Of a DNA stretch of 64,000 nt, positions 19,001 through 29,627 are shown in pieces. The notes beneath the pieces are model-generated. The model saw only the letters and a list, made by a program, of their open reading frames with translations. It had not been told where the DNA came from and searched no databases. Within the stretch, counting starts at the first letter, position 1. Each line of letters begins with the position of its first letter. Source of the stretch: a virus. The stretch covers positions 1 through 64,000 of the IMG/VR virus record IMGVR_UViG_3300047558_000137, one strand, 5' to 3'. A program made the position numbers and the translations under genes.

Positions 19001-22000
19001 TAAGAATAGCAGCTTTCCGTGGTATTACAGCGACATGGTTCCGCAGGGCGGCGACTTTACGTCTATCACCTATACTGTAATAAACGCTAGACAAAAGAAT
19101 TACGAAATACGTAGTATTTTTAATCTGTCAGAATTAAGCAATCGTGCAGTATTAATCTGGGTCAATGGCGTTCAGCAAATCCATGGTATAGACTATACAT
19201 TTAGTCCCAATACACCAGCGGTTATATTCTCTCGCACGTTTGCAGTAGATGACATTATTCTAATTAGAGATTACTTTAATACCGATGGTAACTACATTCC
19301 CGAGACGCCAACTAAGTTAGGTTTGTATCCTAGCTTTACTCCTGAGATCTATGAAGATACTACATATCTGGCCCCAACAGATGTTATAAGAGGACACGAT
19401 GGTAGCATTACACCGGCCTTTGGTGATTTTCGGGATCAGTATCTATTAGAACTTGAAAAACGTATCTACAATAATATTAAGATTGATTATAATAATAATT
19501 CAATTAATATCAATGATGTTGTTCCAGGAAGATTTAGAACAACAGAATATTCAACTGAAGAATACAATTACATATTATCCAAGTCGTTCGTTGCATGGGC
19601 CGGCGAGAATAGTGTGGACTATACGTTAAACGATACATTTGATACAAATAATCCATGGACTTGGAATTATAAAGCAAGCCCAGATATATTAGACAGACGT
19701 GCTTTAACTGGATCATGGCGTGCTATTTACAATTATTGGTTTGACACCGACACCCCTAATATAACACCTTGGGTAATGTTAGGTTTTAGTAGTGAGCCGT
19801 CTTGGTGGGAAGATAGGTATGGTGCGGCACCATACACTAGCGGTAATACGTTGTTATGGGAAGATTTGGAAGCAGGATATATCTGGAACAATGGGTCTCC
19901 GTATACAGATAAACGTTTTGCTCGCCTTGGGTTAACGGGATTCGTCCCTGTTGATACTGCAGGTAACTTATTACCCCCACCTGCGGTTCCAGTAACTGCC
20001 CAGGTTAGCACGAAGCACACTGGCGATCAATATTCTGCTTGTGAATATGGTCCTGCAGAAGTAGCATGGCGCAGAAGCAGCGATTATCCGTTTGCTATTC
20101 AAACTGTACTTGCACTAACCAAGCCGGCATTGTATTTTAGTACTCAACTTGATACCTCAAAATTCTATATCAATGAGCAAACCGGGCAGTTTTCAACTAG
20201 CGATAATAAGAAAATATCTCCGGCATATATTTCTGTAAACGGAGATACTAGTTCAGTCCCTGGCAGCACTATCAGAACAAGTGGTTACATTAATTGGGTT
20301 GCAGACTCAATTAAAACATTGGGCAAAGATCCGGTATCTATAATTAATTCTTACTTTAAGAATTTGTCTATCCAGCTGTCTTATAAGATTGGTGGATTCA
20401 CTGATAAGAACATTTTAAGTGTGTTTGCAGAACAAACTACACCTGGGTCAACTAATGCCAGTGTTATTGTGCCAGACACAAATTATGATATCTACTTAAA
20501 CAAATCTGTAGCACAAGAGAAATTAGTTTATAGTGCAGTTATTGTTGAGCGTACTATTAATGGATATGCAGTATCGGGATATGATACAACTAATCCATTC
20601 TTTAAAATTTATCCTAGCATTGTTAATAATAATAAACACCAGGTTACAATTGGCGAAGCAACTACAACAATTTATAACGATGCAGAAAAAACAACAAAGT
20701 TAATCCCTTACGGAACAGAATTCGCTACGGTCCAACAGGTTTCAGACTTTTTAATAAGTTATGAACGCTATTTAAGTTCGCTTGGATTCCAATTTACTAA
20801 ATTTGATGCAGATCTGGAAGTAGAAAGAAATTGGACATTAAGTGTAAGGGAGTTGTTACACTGGAGCCAACAAGCATGGGCACCTGGGACAATTATTATT
20901 TTAAATCCGGTATCATCTGCAATTGATCTTAGTATTAACGGAACTATAGTTGATGAAGTGTCTAATACACCACTAGGTAGTAAAATATTAGACCAAAACT
21001 TTTTACCTATTAGAAACAATGCATTTAGCATTGTAAGAACTGATAATCCAATATACGGAAACACTTTTAGAATTTCTGCTATTGATGGGTCTAACGTGTG
21101 TTTTGCAAGTTTGGATACTATACAATATGAACATGTTCTAATTGTTGATAATATTAGTGAGTTTGGGGATATTTTCTATGTTCCTAAGTTAGGCACACGT
21201 CAATTCCGTTTACGCCTATCTGGATCTAAAACAGGTGGATGGACCGGAGCATTAAGCGCACCCGGATACATCTACAATGACCCGATTATTAATACATGGT
21301 CTGCAGGAAAAGATTATAGACTTGGTGATTTAATTACCTATAAGAATTTATACTATACTGCAAATAAAAATATTCCAGCAGCAACCACATTTGATTCTAC
21401 TGTATGGACTCAAATTAATAAGTCTAGTATTAAAACTGGATTGTTACAAAGTTTCGGTCACAACGCACAGCAATTTGATCGCATATACGATATTGATAAA
21501 CCAATTAATAACGAAAAACTATTACAATACAGCGCAGGTTTAATTGGGTTTAGACAACGCTCATATTTAACAGACCTAGGTATTGATATTCCAACTCAGA
21601 CTAAATTCTATCAAGGATATATTAAAGAGAAGGGCAGTTTAAATTCAATATCAGCACTAACCTCAACTAACTTTAATAACGTTAGTGGTGCAATTAATAT
21701 TAATGAAGAATGGGCATTCCGTGTTGGCACTTACGGCGGAGTTAATGGCAATATTTTTAAAGAGTTTGTCTTAGACCAAAGTATATTTACAACTAATCCA
21801 GTAGCGTTTTTATTAACAGATACATATAACGCAGGTAACATTATCGTAAATCTTTCAACTGCAAATGTGTATAACGCAAGTAATATATCTAGTATTACAA
21901 CAGACATTTACAGTAATAGAACAATCGATCGTTACATGGCAGACATGCCAAGTGTTGGCTATGTAAATATGCAAGATATTGATTATACTTCATTTGATAT

Positions 22001-25000
22001 AGACCATTTTACTGGATCATTATCTGCTTTAGGGGCCGGAGATAAGATTTGGGTAGCAAAAGACACTGACCGAGGTTGGGACGTATTCCGTGTTAACGAA
22101 ACTGGAATCCATGCTACACAAATAAGTTATTCATTGAATGACTACGCACAAGTTAAATTTGATGCAGCACACTCATTTGTTGAAGATGACGCATTTGTAT
22201 TGAAATATTTCAATGATGCATTAGATGGTATATATCGTGTGGTAAACGTTGTAAACTCTACAACAGTAACAATTACAGTAACTGGTGCTGGTCGTAGTAA
22301 AGTTATTGTGGCCCCTGTAACGGGCAATGGTTCAATCTATTCATTAGATTCTGCACGATATCAAACTACACAAGAGTTCATTGATGCTCAAATTCCTCTA
22401 CATGGATGGAATAACAATGATCATATCTGGGTTGATCAAGCAACGTTCGATGGAACAAAGCAAGGGTGGGGTGTTTATACATTTAACAGACCATGGGCCG
22501 CTAACTTAGTAACACAAATAACTGCCAATACTGTTACAGGAAACGATCGTTTTGGTACAGCAGTATGCATTAGTACTGATTCTAAGTATGTTTATGTTGG
22601 TAATCCTGGTAACAAGAGTGTTCAAGTCTTTGCTAATGTAAACGGTACATTTGTTTCTAATGTAACGGTATCAAATGTTAATGCAAACTTTGGTAGCACG
22701 GTAGATAGTCAAGGCAATGTATTGGTAATCGGCAGTGGTAGTGATGCAAACGTTCACATATATCGTCACGCTAGCGGTACAGTGACTAAACTACAAACTA
22801 TTAACTCATCGAACGTATCTGCTGTTAGCAGTGTAACAGTAAGTTCGGATCTGCATTGGTTGTATGTTGGCGATGCAAATACTAATATTGTGGAAGCCTA
22901 TTATTCAAACAATGGCGGAACAACATACACCTGGGCCAATAAAATTACTGGCACTGCAAGTAGCAAATTTGGTAATGTAATTAAAACATCGAGTGATGGT
23001 GCTTTGCTATTTGTTGCTGCACCGAACGCAACCAATGTATATGCAAGAAATGGTAATGTTTATTATTATACAAGAACAGCTAATGCATTTGCATTAACAC
23101 AAACAATATCAAGTCAAAGTCAGAATGATTCTGCGTTGTTTGGGTATAGCATAGACATTGACTCAACAGGCGGCAATCTATTCATTGGTGCACCAGGAAG
23201 CACAGCATCAGGGTATCCTACTGGCGTAGTTGAAAGACATATACTTGGCGGCCTAGGCCAGTTTTATTATGACCAAACGTTTGAGCAACCCACAAACGAC
23301 ATAGGTCGAATGGGAACAAGTGTAAGTGTAAACAACAACTCAACACTACTGGCAGTAGGAAGTCAAGGTAGTGCCACTGATGAGCATACATATTTTGATG
23401 ATTACTTAACTATTATTGATTCTGATACAACAAAGTTTGTTGATGAAATATACAATAGTGGTGTTACATACATATATGAAAATATTATTGACCCATTTAT
23501 TACCAATGATAAAGGTCGATTTGTATTTGTACAAGAATTAGAAACTCAATTATATTCCGGAGATCAATTTGGCCAAGCAGTTGATGTTACAGATGGATTA
23601 ATTACAGTGGGAGCACCGGGGTCAAGTAATAATGCAGGTGCCTCATACATATTCTCAAACCCTACACACAGTACCGCATGGACAATTACTAGAAAACAAG
23701 AACCTAAAGTTGATATTAACAGTATCAGTCGATCATTTATCTATAACAAGAAGAATGATAACATTCTAGCGGCACTTGATTATATTGATCCAGCAAAAGG
23801 AAAGATATTAGATGCAGCCGATCGAGATATCGACTTCCGTACAACCAAAGATCCTGCACTATATAACAATGGTTCCCGCGGAATCCACGCCGATTTGCAC
23901 TGGAATGCTTCGCAAGTTGGTAAGATATGGTGGAATTTGGATACAATTCGCTTCATTGATTATGAACAAGATGCGTTAATCTATAGATTGACTAACTGGG
24001 GCAAACAATTCCCAGGAAGTACAGTTGATGTATACGAATGGGTTGAAAGCACAGTATTACCGAGCCAGTACACTGGTCCAGGTATTGCAGTTTATGCTGA
24101 TGACAGTGCATACAGTACCTACGGTTACGTAGATCAAAGCGGCAATGTTAAAGTAAAATATTATTTCTGGGTTAAAGAAAAAAATACAATCAATACTCGG
24201 GCCGGAAAACGTAACAGTGTATTAAGTATCGCGGCATCAATTGATAATCCACTTAGCCAAGGTATACCTTATGCTACTGTTTTACGCAATGACAGTGTAG
24301 CATTATATAATGTTAACAATGTATTAATGGGTCAAAATTCAGTATTGCATTTAGGTACTAAAGTTAGCGATGCGAATTTGATACATTCTGAATATAGATT
24401 AGTTGATGAGGGCGTGGGAACAAAACTCCCAACAAATATCGTTAATAAATTAATCGATAGTTTATCAGGAATTGACCAGGCTGGTAATCCTGTTCCTGAT
24501 CCAGCACTACCAGTAAGCCAACGGTACGGTATTAATGTTAGACCTCGTCAAACTATGGTAATCGATACTGCCGAAGCTCTATATAGCACAATATCGTTAA
24601 TCAATTTATATTTGTCTCAATACCCAGTAGTTAAACGTAAATCTTTAACTACATTAAACAGCAGTGAAGACATTCCAGCAGAAGATTCTGGCGATTACGA
24701 TTTAGCTGTTGAGACTAAAGATGAATTAGGTTATGTGAATACAGCGGGTCTAACAGCCGGATACCGAGTTTTAGTAACAACAGATAGTTCACAGTCAACT
24801 AAATGGGCAATTTACGAATATAACGGTACAGCGTTTGATACTACACCTGTAAGAGTACAGAGTTATAAAACTAACTTGTATTGGAATTATATTGACTGGT
24901 TTGATAGTTCATATGACCCAACCTCAATTCCAGATATAACAGTTAATACTCTATTAGATTTAGGTAAACTGACCTTAGTTGCAGGGCAATATATTAAAGT

Positions 25001-27305
25001 ATTAGATGACGGTCATGGAAAGTTTGTAGTTTACTACGTAAATAGTGATTTAACGACAACTATTGTTGGCATTGAAAGCGGAACAATTTATGTTCCTGTA
25101 GAAACAGCACCGCCTCCATTAGAAACTCGTCAGATGTTACTAGCGGCATTAAATGAAATATTTGTTGATGATATTGCTGATCAATTTAACAACATATTCT
25201 TTACTATGGTACGTTATGTTCTAAGTGAGCAGAAGAACGTTGACTGGGTGTTTAAGACTAGCTTTATTAGTGCAGTTCAAAACATTCGTAAGCTAGAGGA
25301 ATTCCCGGCATATATTGCTGATAATCAGGATTTCTATTTAGACTATATCAATGAAGTTAAACCATACAGAACAGTAATCCGTGAATTTATTATTGATTAC
25401 GAGCGTAATGATAGCTTTAGTGGTGATATCACCGACTTTGATTTAGTTCCTTATTGGGATGCAAACGTACAAGTTTATCGTAGCCCAAGCGGAGAGCAAG
25501 TATACGATCGAGCATTACAACAATCTGGAGTTAACAGCCAATGGTATAAAAATTATACCTATGGGGTAGTTGATGTATTAATTGAAGATGCTGGCTCAGG
25601 GTATCTTTTTGCACCTCAGATTACAATTGTTGGAAATGGCACAGGGGCAGAAGGCTATGCTGAGATCGTTGACAATAAATTATCTAGAATTGTTATAACA
25701 AAACCTGGTACTGGGTATACAGAAATACCTAGAATTATAATTAATGGTACAGGTTCTGGTGCTCGTGCGCGGGCCGTATTAAGAAATGTGTTTAGTGGAG
25801 ATAATACAGGCCACAATGTTGTACGCAGTATCAAGACCAATATTAAATTTGACCGAGTGTCTTACCATGCAGCCAATACATTTGTAAATTGGGACACAGT
25901 ATCAAACGCACAAGTTATTGCTGCTAATACTGTTATTAATTTAAATGATACACTATTTAGATTAAATGAATTTGATTATACAGTTAACTCTAGCATAGAC
26001 TTCCCAATTGGTAATGTTACTCAAATTAGTGCGGCAGAGTTTAACTTAGCCAACGATCGTATTACCGCGTTTAACGGTAACATTGATTTATCATTGATGG
26101 TTGACGGTATAAGTTATCCTGGTGTTACTGTTGATGGTAATACTGCTATCTTGTGGACTCCAGAATTACTAGCATACCCAGATACATTAATTACATATGA
26201 AGGTAATTTATATATTACCACTGGCAATGTGTTTGATGTTGGCGGAACATTTGCAAATATTTCAGCTAATGTTAAATTAGTTGACGTTAACTCAATGACT
26301 AAAGTAGGGATCGGTACTGATAGCATCATAATGAGTCAATATACAGATACATTTGGCGTAGATCCAAGTGAGATTCTGATAGACGGCGGAAAATACGTTG
26401 ATCGATTTAGTAGTCATGCACCTGAAGAAATGGTCCCAGGTCGTATTTTTGACAGTTTAAATCTAACAGTATTCTCAAATACAAGTACTACATCAAATGA
26501 TTATGCATTTAGATTGTTTGATAATATGAATGAGAATCACAGTTTCTATAGAATTAGTGATGTAAACACAACTACGTTAAGTGCTAATCTAGCAATTACT
26601 GATACCGAAATACAAGTTACAGACGCTAGTGTATTTCCTGCACCAAACCCAACGTTGGCTATACCTGGCGTAGTATTTGTTAATAATGAAAAGATTACCT
26701 ATTATTCAATTGACACAGTGGCCAATACATTAGGCAATATTCGTCGTGCAGTAGACGGTACAGCGCCTGCTGATATGCATACTACAGGCTCGCTAGTAGT
26801 TGATGCAAGTATTCAGCAGATAGTGCCCGACACTTCTATTACTACAGCAAACGTTACATCAACTACAACCTATACTGCTACAGCAAACGTTACACTAGCA
26901 TTGCAGTTAACTGGTAATGTGACAGCTAATATCGGCGAATACATTGTTCAGAAGTTTGCAAATACTACAGTTGCAGCAAATCTTCGTGTACTTGGAAATG
27001 TAACGTCCGCCAATGTTGTTCCTGTAGTTAAGATTAGTGGAGCATTAACTACGCTAACCGGAAATACTATGACAATTCATGGCGCAGCCAGTGCAAGTAC
27101 TATTACCGCAGCAACACCTGTTGGTAGTGTATATGCAAACGGCAATGTCGTAATATCTGCAACAACGGCCAACTATAAATTGTTGAAACAAACACAGGCA
27201 TGGTATACACCAGGCGGGTCTACACCAACAGACGGCACTGGATTAATTAACAGTACTACCGATCAAGCGGTCTTCTTGTTAGCACAACCAGGGTATATGC
27301 CATGA
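16044..27305 (+). CDS. 7: Giant baseplate wedge protein, gp7-like, with beta-propeller insert
   Basis: This is a single 3753-residue reading frame with no break. The N-terminus (FRTLTNQRFLGATLDQL, then NGYIGRTF and YQLEPSLVTRD, SAETYEFDGHFDYDKFVNYY) follows the gp7-like wedge proteins of aquatic T4-like phages. T4 gp7 has 1032 residues. Residues about 2160-2540 contain at least five FG-GAP-like blades (for example DRFGTAVCISTDSKYVYVG and DQFGQAVDVTDGLITVGAPG), which suggests a beta-propeller. Near 3060-3120 there is the conserved NVDWVFKTSFISAVQNIR and YINEVKPYRTVIREF region. Two GSGY/GTGY-GNGTGA repeats lie at about 3175-3250. A VTDASVFPAPNPTLAIPG domain is near 3520. It is coupled by ATGA overlaps to gp6 and to the next gene. 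Wedge role is supported by position; the propeller may bind a surface glycan. Confidence 0.75.
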   Translation: MSLINTTTFLPSTFRTLTNQRFLGATLDQLYTPSVDVQINGYIGRTFAPTYKLKDNYVPELDILRKHYQLEPSLVTRDENDNVSFSTGYIDLLKEIENNGGLVNNHQRLFSAETYEFDGHFDYDKFVNYYNYYWLPNGPAAVNVYANRVPNQATFTVERNKAVGGYTFAEVGTHPNLQLTLARGGTYTFNLDQAGYNFWIQSSPGVSGVDPNVSTVTTREVFGVKNNGSSTGSITFRVPLNTAQEFYTKMDTNPKIPVTAAVDFHYSDIQGKLLSEFLTNFPDGIDGLNAALHNKTLIFVSNDQDDFFWTADNTTVIREDRCNVWRITLTPEGDDQRIELITDTVVTTKQKVFIGSGKTYASNQFWVDNTYRFKLVPPITAAQSYLYYQDSSDPTFYGQIKLVDNTTSTIDVANDILGKVGYTSPNGVKFTNGLKIAFDDSVIPSYYANKEFYVEGVGTAIGLVAVSETEVLEDFGANIDSVPDYITINRSSQDRNPWSRYNRWFHRDVINASAAFHNTSADYGPNIPARRPIIEFEPNLQLFNFGKKSKQIIDYITFDATDAFNDIEGNTTADIDGVTLQTGDRVVFGNDYDTTTLNKIYVVNIETINSLHYINLVPSDDSPILPGENVLVRGGATNATKTFNFDGTAWNLCQAKTSVNQAPLFDLLDNNGYSFADTTVYPGTNFVGTKFFGYTPNTSSTTNDSILGFPLKYQNFTNVGDISFSNFYDTDTFTYSGGTVKTNTGFIAKNSNLSVTGLYNNWVKSEEQSKQYQLFTKFFDGYVIDVNGTEKAFVQIDVDVGSQTKIPYTKIYLNNKLLTYKTDYDIIDYGVYKVVVFTDMPAVGDKIDVAIFSNTASELAYYEIPLNLDFNPLNESFDTIALGQIRTHYNKLIENTAITNTNNIPTQDNYLKTRGGTLLQHNAPLVYAMAFLNNPSINFMEGLQLARREYTKFKNKFLHLCTTLSNLDYADPISGVDTILKSINAVKNSSFPWYYSDMVPQGGDFTSITYTVINARQKNYEIRSIFNLSELSNRAVLIWVNGVQQIHGIDYTFSPNTPAVIFSRTFAVDDIILIRDYFNTDGNYIPETPTKLGLYPSFTPEIYEDTTYLAPTDVIRGHDGSITPAFGDFRDQYLLELEKRIYNNIKIDYNNNSININDVVPGRFRTTEYSTEEYNYILSKSFVAWAGENSVDYTLNDTFDTNNPWTWNYKASPDILDRRALTGSWRAIYNYWFDTDTPNITPWVMLGFSSEPSWWEDRYGAAPYTSGNTLLWEDLEAGYIWNNGSPYTDKRFARLGLTGFVPVDTAGNLLPPPAVPVTAQVSTKHTGDQYSACEYGPAEVAWRRSSDYPFAIQTVLALTKPALYFSTQLDTSKFYINEQTGQFSTSDNKKISPAYISVNGDTSSVPGSTIRTSGYINWVADSIKTLGKDPVSIINSYFKNLSIQLSYKIGGFTDKNILSVFAEQTTPGSTNASVIVPDTNYDIYLNKSVAQEKLVYSAVIVERTINGYAVSGYDTTNPFFKIYPSIVNNNKHQVTIGEATTTIYNDAEKTTKLIPYGTEFATVQQVSDFLISYERYLSSLGFQFTKFDADLEVERNWTLSVRELLHWSQQAWAPGTIIILNPVSSAIDLSINGTIVDEVSNTPLGSKILDQNFLPIRNNAFSIVRTDNPIYGNTFRISAIDGSNVCFASLDTIQYEHVLIVDNISEFGDIFYVPKLGTRQFRLRLSGSKTGGWTGALSAPGYIYNDPIINTWSAGKDYRLGDLITYKNLYYTANKNIPAATTFDSTVWTQINKSSIKTGLLQSFGHNAQQFDRIYDIDKPINNEKLLQYSAGLIGFRQRSYLTDLGIDIPTQTKFYQGYIKEKGSLNSISALTSTNFNNVSGAININEEWAFRVGTYGGVNGNIFKEFVLDQSIFTTNPVAFLLTDTYNAGNIIVNLSTANVYNASNISSITTDIYSNRTIDRYMADMPSVGYVNMQDIDYTSFDIDHFTGSLSALGAGDKIWVAKDTDRGWDVFRVNETGIHATQISYSLNDYAQVKFDAAHSFVEDDAFVLKYFNDALDGIYRVVNVVNSTTVTITVTGAGRSKVIVAPVTGNGSIYSLDSARYQTTQEFIDAQIPLHGWNNNDHIWVDQATFDGTKQGWGVYTFNRPWAANLVTQITANTVTGNDRFGTAVCISTDSKYVYVGNPGNKSVQVFANVNGTFVSNVTVSNVNANFGSTVDSQGNVLVIGSGSDANVHIYRHASGTVTKLQTINSSNVSAVSSVTVSSDLHWLYVGDANTNIVEAYYSNNGGTTYTWANKITGTASSKFGNVIKTSSDGALLFVAAPNATNVYARNGNVYYYTRTANAFALTQTISSQSQNDSALFGYSIDIDSTGGNLFIGAPGSTASGYPTGVVERHILGGLGQFYYDQTFEQPTNDIGRMGTSVSVNNNSTLLAVGSQGSATDEHTYFDDYLTIIDSDTTKFVDEIYNSGVTYIYENIIDPFITNDKGRFVFVQELETQLYSGDQFGQAVDVTDGLITVGAPGSSNNAGASYIFSNPTHSTAWTITRKQEPKVDINSISRSFIYNKKNDNILAALDYIDPAKGKILDAADRDIDFRTTKDPALYNNGSRGIHADLHWNASQVGKIWWNLDTIRFIDYEQDALIYRLTNWGKQFPGSTVDVYEWVESTVLPSQYTGPGIAVYADDSAYSTYGYVDQSGNVKVKYYFWVKEKNTINTRAGKRNSVLSIAASIDNPLSQGIPYATVLRNDSVALYNVNNVLMGQNSVLHLGTKVSDANLIHSEYRLVDEGVGTKLPTNIVNKLIDSLSGIDQAGNPVPDPALPVSQRYGINVRPRQTMVIDTAEALYSTISLINLYLSQYPVVKRKSLTTLNSSEDIPAEDSGDYDLAVETKDELGYVNTAGLTAGYRVLVTTDSSQSTKWAIYEYNGTAFDTTPVRVQSYKTNLYWNYIDWFDSSYDPTSIPDITVNTLLDLGKLTLVAGQYIKVLDDGHGKFVVYYVNSDLTTTIVGIESGTIYVPVETAPPPLETRQMLLAALNEIFVDDIADQFNNIFFTMVRYVLSEQKNVDWVFKTSFISAVQNIRKLEEFPAYIADNQDFYLDYINEVKPYRTVIREFIIDYERNDSFSGDITDFDLVPYWDANVQVYRSPSGEQVYDRALQQSGVNSQWYKNYTYGVVDVLIEDAGSGYLFAPQITIVGNGTGAEGYAEIVDNKLSRIVITKPGTGYTEIPRIIINGTGSGARARAVLRNVFSGDNTGHNVVRSIKTNIKFDRVSYHAANTFVNWDTVSNAQVIAANTVINLNDTLFRLNEFDYTVNSSIDFPIGNVTQISAAEFNLANDRITAFNGNIDLSLMVDGISYPGVTVDGNTAILWTPELLAYPDTLITYEGNLYITTGNVFDVGGTFANISANVKLVDVNSMTKVGIGTDSIIMSQYTDTFGVDPSEILIDGGKYVDRFSSHAPEEMVPGRIFDSLNLTVFSNTSTTSNDYAFRLFDNMNENHSFYRISDVNTTTLSANLAITDTEIQVTDASVFPAPNPTLAIPGVVFVNNEKITYYSIDTVANTLGNIRRAVDGTAPADMHTTGSLVVDASIQQIVPDTSITTANVTSTTTYTATANVTLALQLTGNVTANIGEYIVQKFANTTVAANLRVLGNVTSANVVPVVKISGALTTLTGNTMTIHGAASASTITAATPVGSVYANGNVVISATTANYKLLKQTQAWYTPGGSTPTDGTGLINSTTDQAVFLLAQPGYMP

Positions 27306-28009
27306 TAAATACTGATAAATCGCAATTATCAAATAATAATTCGGAACAAACTGAGGAAAATACAGTGGAAAATACACAACAGCGCCCAAATGAAAACGGT
27401 GGAATCTATGTTAGAGGTCATATTAAGATTTTTGATCCAGAAACTAAAGAAGTTTTCATTGATAAAAGCAACGCAATTCACTATGAGAACTTCTCTGTAG
27501 CGTTGGCCAACAGTATTGCTAACAAAAGTCAAAATTTTATCTATGAAATGACCTTTGGTAACGGTGGTACTAGCGTCGACCCAACAGGTATTATCACTTA
27601 TTTGCCCACAAACACAGTTGGACAAAACACAAACTTGTACAACCCAACTTATAGCAAGATTATTGATGACACAAGTATTGCTAACGTTGATCCGTTAAAC
27701 AATAAAATGACCGTAAGTCATATTCCGGGTACCATTTATACAGACATTTTAGTTACTTGTCTATTAGACTATGGTGAACCAAATGGACAAAGTGCGTTTG
27801 ATAACAGTCAAAACTTAAATGGCGAATATGTTTTTGATGAATTAGGTTTGCGTGGCCGTAGCACTGACGGTACAGTTGGTCTGACTAGTACCGGGTTACT
27901 ATTAACACACGTTGTTTTTCATCCTGTACAAAAAGCCCTAAACAGATTAATTCAAATCGATTATACCGTGCGTGTTCAAACATTAACTAATCTAAGCACA
28001 ACAGGATAA
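27302..28009 (+). CDS. Virion structural protein downstream of gp7
   Basis: This 235-residue protein starts in an ATGA overlap with the giant wedge gene. The first 35 residues are polar and low-complexity. The body has GGIYVRGHIKIFDPETKEVF, NAIHYENFSVALANSIANK and EMTFGNGGTSVDPTG, a pattern recurrent in baseplate regions of aquatic T4-like phages, where it follows gp7. A possible gp8-like role is suggested only by position; T4 gp8 is larger (334). No enzymatic motif is seen. Confidence 0.5.
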   Translation: MINTDKSQLSNNNSEQTEENTVENTQQRPNENGGIYVRGHIKIFDPETKEVFIDKSNAIHYENFSVALANSIANKSQNFIYEMTFGNGGTSVDPTGIITYLPTNTVGQNTNLYNPTYSKIIDDTSIANVDPLNNKMTVSHIPGTIYTDILVTCLLDYGEPNGQSAFDNSQNLNGEYVFDELGLRGRSTDGTVGLTSTGLLLTHVVFHPVQKALNRLIQIDYTVRVQTLTNLSTTG

Positions 28010-28013
28010 TACA

Positions 28014-29624
28014 ATGAGCTATAAAATTAATAAGACCAACGGCGATGAGTTAGTAGAGCTGTTTGACGGAACAACGAACACAGATACAGGGCTAACATTA
28101 ATTGGTCGTAATTATATTAGTTACGGTGAAATTCAAAACGAAAACTTTATACGTTTACTAGAGAATTTTGCTGATACTATACCGCCAGGGCAAAGTGTGG
28201 GCTTCACTCCTATTGCTGGACAGTTATGGTGGGACACCGGAGCACTACGTTTAAAAGTATATGATGATAATACTGGTGAATTTATTCCTGTTAGCGAACA
28301 AACCTCTTCAAGTACAGAGCCAACAATAAAACAAACTGGTGACCAGTGGTGGGATATTAGCACACAGCAATTAAAAATATACACCGGAACCGGATGGCAA
28401 TTAATTGGTCCGATATATACACAGGCACAAGGCGTTAGTGGCGAAGTAGTAAGTACAATTACCGATACACATTCTGTTAGCCATTTAGTTGTAAATCAGT
28501 ATGTAGGCGGAAACCTAGTTGCTATTGTTAGTGCAGATACAGAATTTGCACCAGACCCGATTATTTCTGGGTTTGGTAATATTAGTCCTGGTATTAACTT
28601 AAAGTCCACAGAAATACTTAACTCTACTGCTAATAATGCAGTAAGAGTTGGTGGATTATATGCTAACGTTCTAGCCAGAACTGATGTTAACACAACATTT
28701 ACTAACGATGTATTTGTTGAAGGAACATTAGTATTAACTGATGCAAACGTTTATTTTGATAACAAATCTTTAGTACTACAAAATAAAAACTCCAATGGCA
28801 ACGTTGAAGTTTACATTAATAGCACAGTCAATGGTAACGTTAAGGCGTTAATGGTAGACGGTGATACAGGGTTGACTTATGTTTATGATGATCCAATAAA
28901 CAATACTGGTGTTGCAACCAAACGTTATGTTGATGTTGTTAATAGTGCATTAACAGGAATTGTTGGAACACAAATTGCTGAAATCAATGGTAACGTTGAA
29001 CAATTAAGTCAAGACGTTTACGCTAACATTGGATATAATATTAATTGGCTAAATGCTAATTTAGACTCAGTGCATTCTTATATTGATGCAAACGTAACTG
29101 CATTATCAAATTCTACTGATTTTAGATTTGCAGATGCAACAGCAAATGCCGCTGCACAGAGCGTACAGATAGATAACTTAGTAGCCGATGTTGCACTAAA
29201 GGCATACATTCACAATCCAAGTTTTACAGGAACCGTTACAGCGCCTAATGTGGCAGCAAATAATAACAGCAACGTTGTTGCAACTACTGCATACGTTGAT
29301 GGTTCTGCTGCAACAATGAGATCGGATTATATTAGCCGTGTTACTGCCGCTGAGACTATGGCTAACGTACAGTTGGCAGCAGGACTAGCATTAAAAGCAA
29401 ACATTGCTGGACCTATATTTACTGGTGAGCCTAAAGCAGATACTCCTGCTACAGGTGACAACAGCACAAGACTTGCTACTACTGCATTTGTTAATACTGC
29501 AATAACTAACAAACAATTTAATTACACGGTTGCATCAACTGCTGCTGGTGATTTAAATGGATTAATTTCTAGTACCAACAGCGGCGCAGGAAATGACGGA
29601 GACTTTTGGTTCCAGATTGGATAA
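28014..29624 (+). CDS. Tail fibre protein (fibre paralog 1)
   Basis: This 536-residue protein starts 5 bases after the previous stop. The N-terminal module (TGLTLIGRNYISYGEIQNEN, then LLENFAD and AGQLWWDT, LKVY, GDQWWDISTQQLKIYTGTGW) is shared with the genes at 32369 and 34350 and contains two repeats of a 'G.lWWDt...LkvY.g..W' unit. The middle and C-terminal parts are repetitive beta/coiled fibre sequence with paired NxTAPNVAANNNSNVVATTAYVD and TRLATTAFVNTAI type repeats, which are common in phage fibres before a tip domain. It ends with a short DGDFWFQIG tail rather than a chaperone or collar domain, so it may continue in the next protein as a fibre partner. Confidence 0.65.
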   Translation: MSYKINKTNGDELVELFDGTTNTDTGLTLIGRNYISYGEIQNENFIRLLENFADTIPPGQSVGFTPIAGQLWWDTGALRLKVYDDNTGEFIPVSEQTSSSTEPTIKQTGDQWWDISTQQLKIYTGTGWQLIGPIYTQAQGVSGEVVSTITDTHSVSHLVVNQYVGGNLVAIVSADTEFAPDPIISGFGNISPGINLKSTEILNSTANNAVRVGGLYANVLARTDVNTTFTNDVFVEGTLVLTDANVYFDNKSLVLQNKNSNGNVEVYINSTVNGNVKALMVDGDTGLTYVYDDPINNTGVATKRYVDVVNSALTGIVGTQIAEINGNVEQLSQDVYANIGYNINWLNANLDSVHSYIDANVTALSNSTDFRFADATANAAAQSVQIDNLVADVALKAYIHNPSFTGTVTAPNVAANNNSNVVATTAYVDGSAATMRSDYISRVTAAETMANVQLAAGLALKANIAGPIFTGEPKADTPATGDNSTRLATTAFVNTAITNKQFNYTVASTAAGDLNGLISSTNSGAGNDGDFWFQIG

Positions 29625-29627
29625 TAC

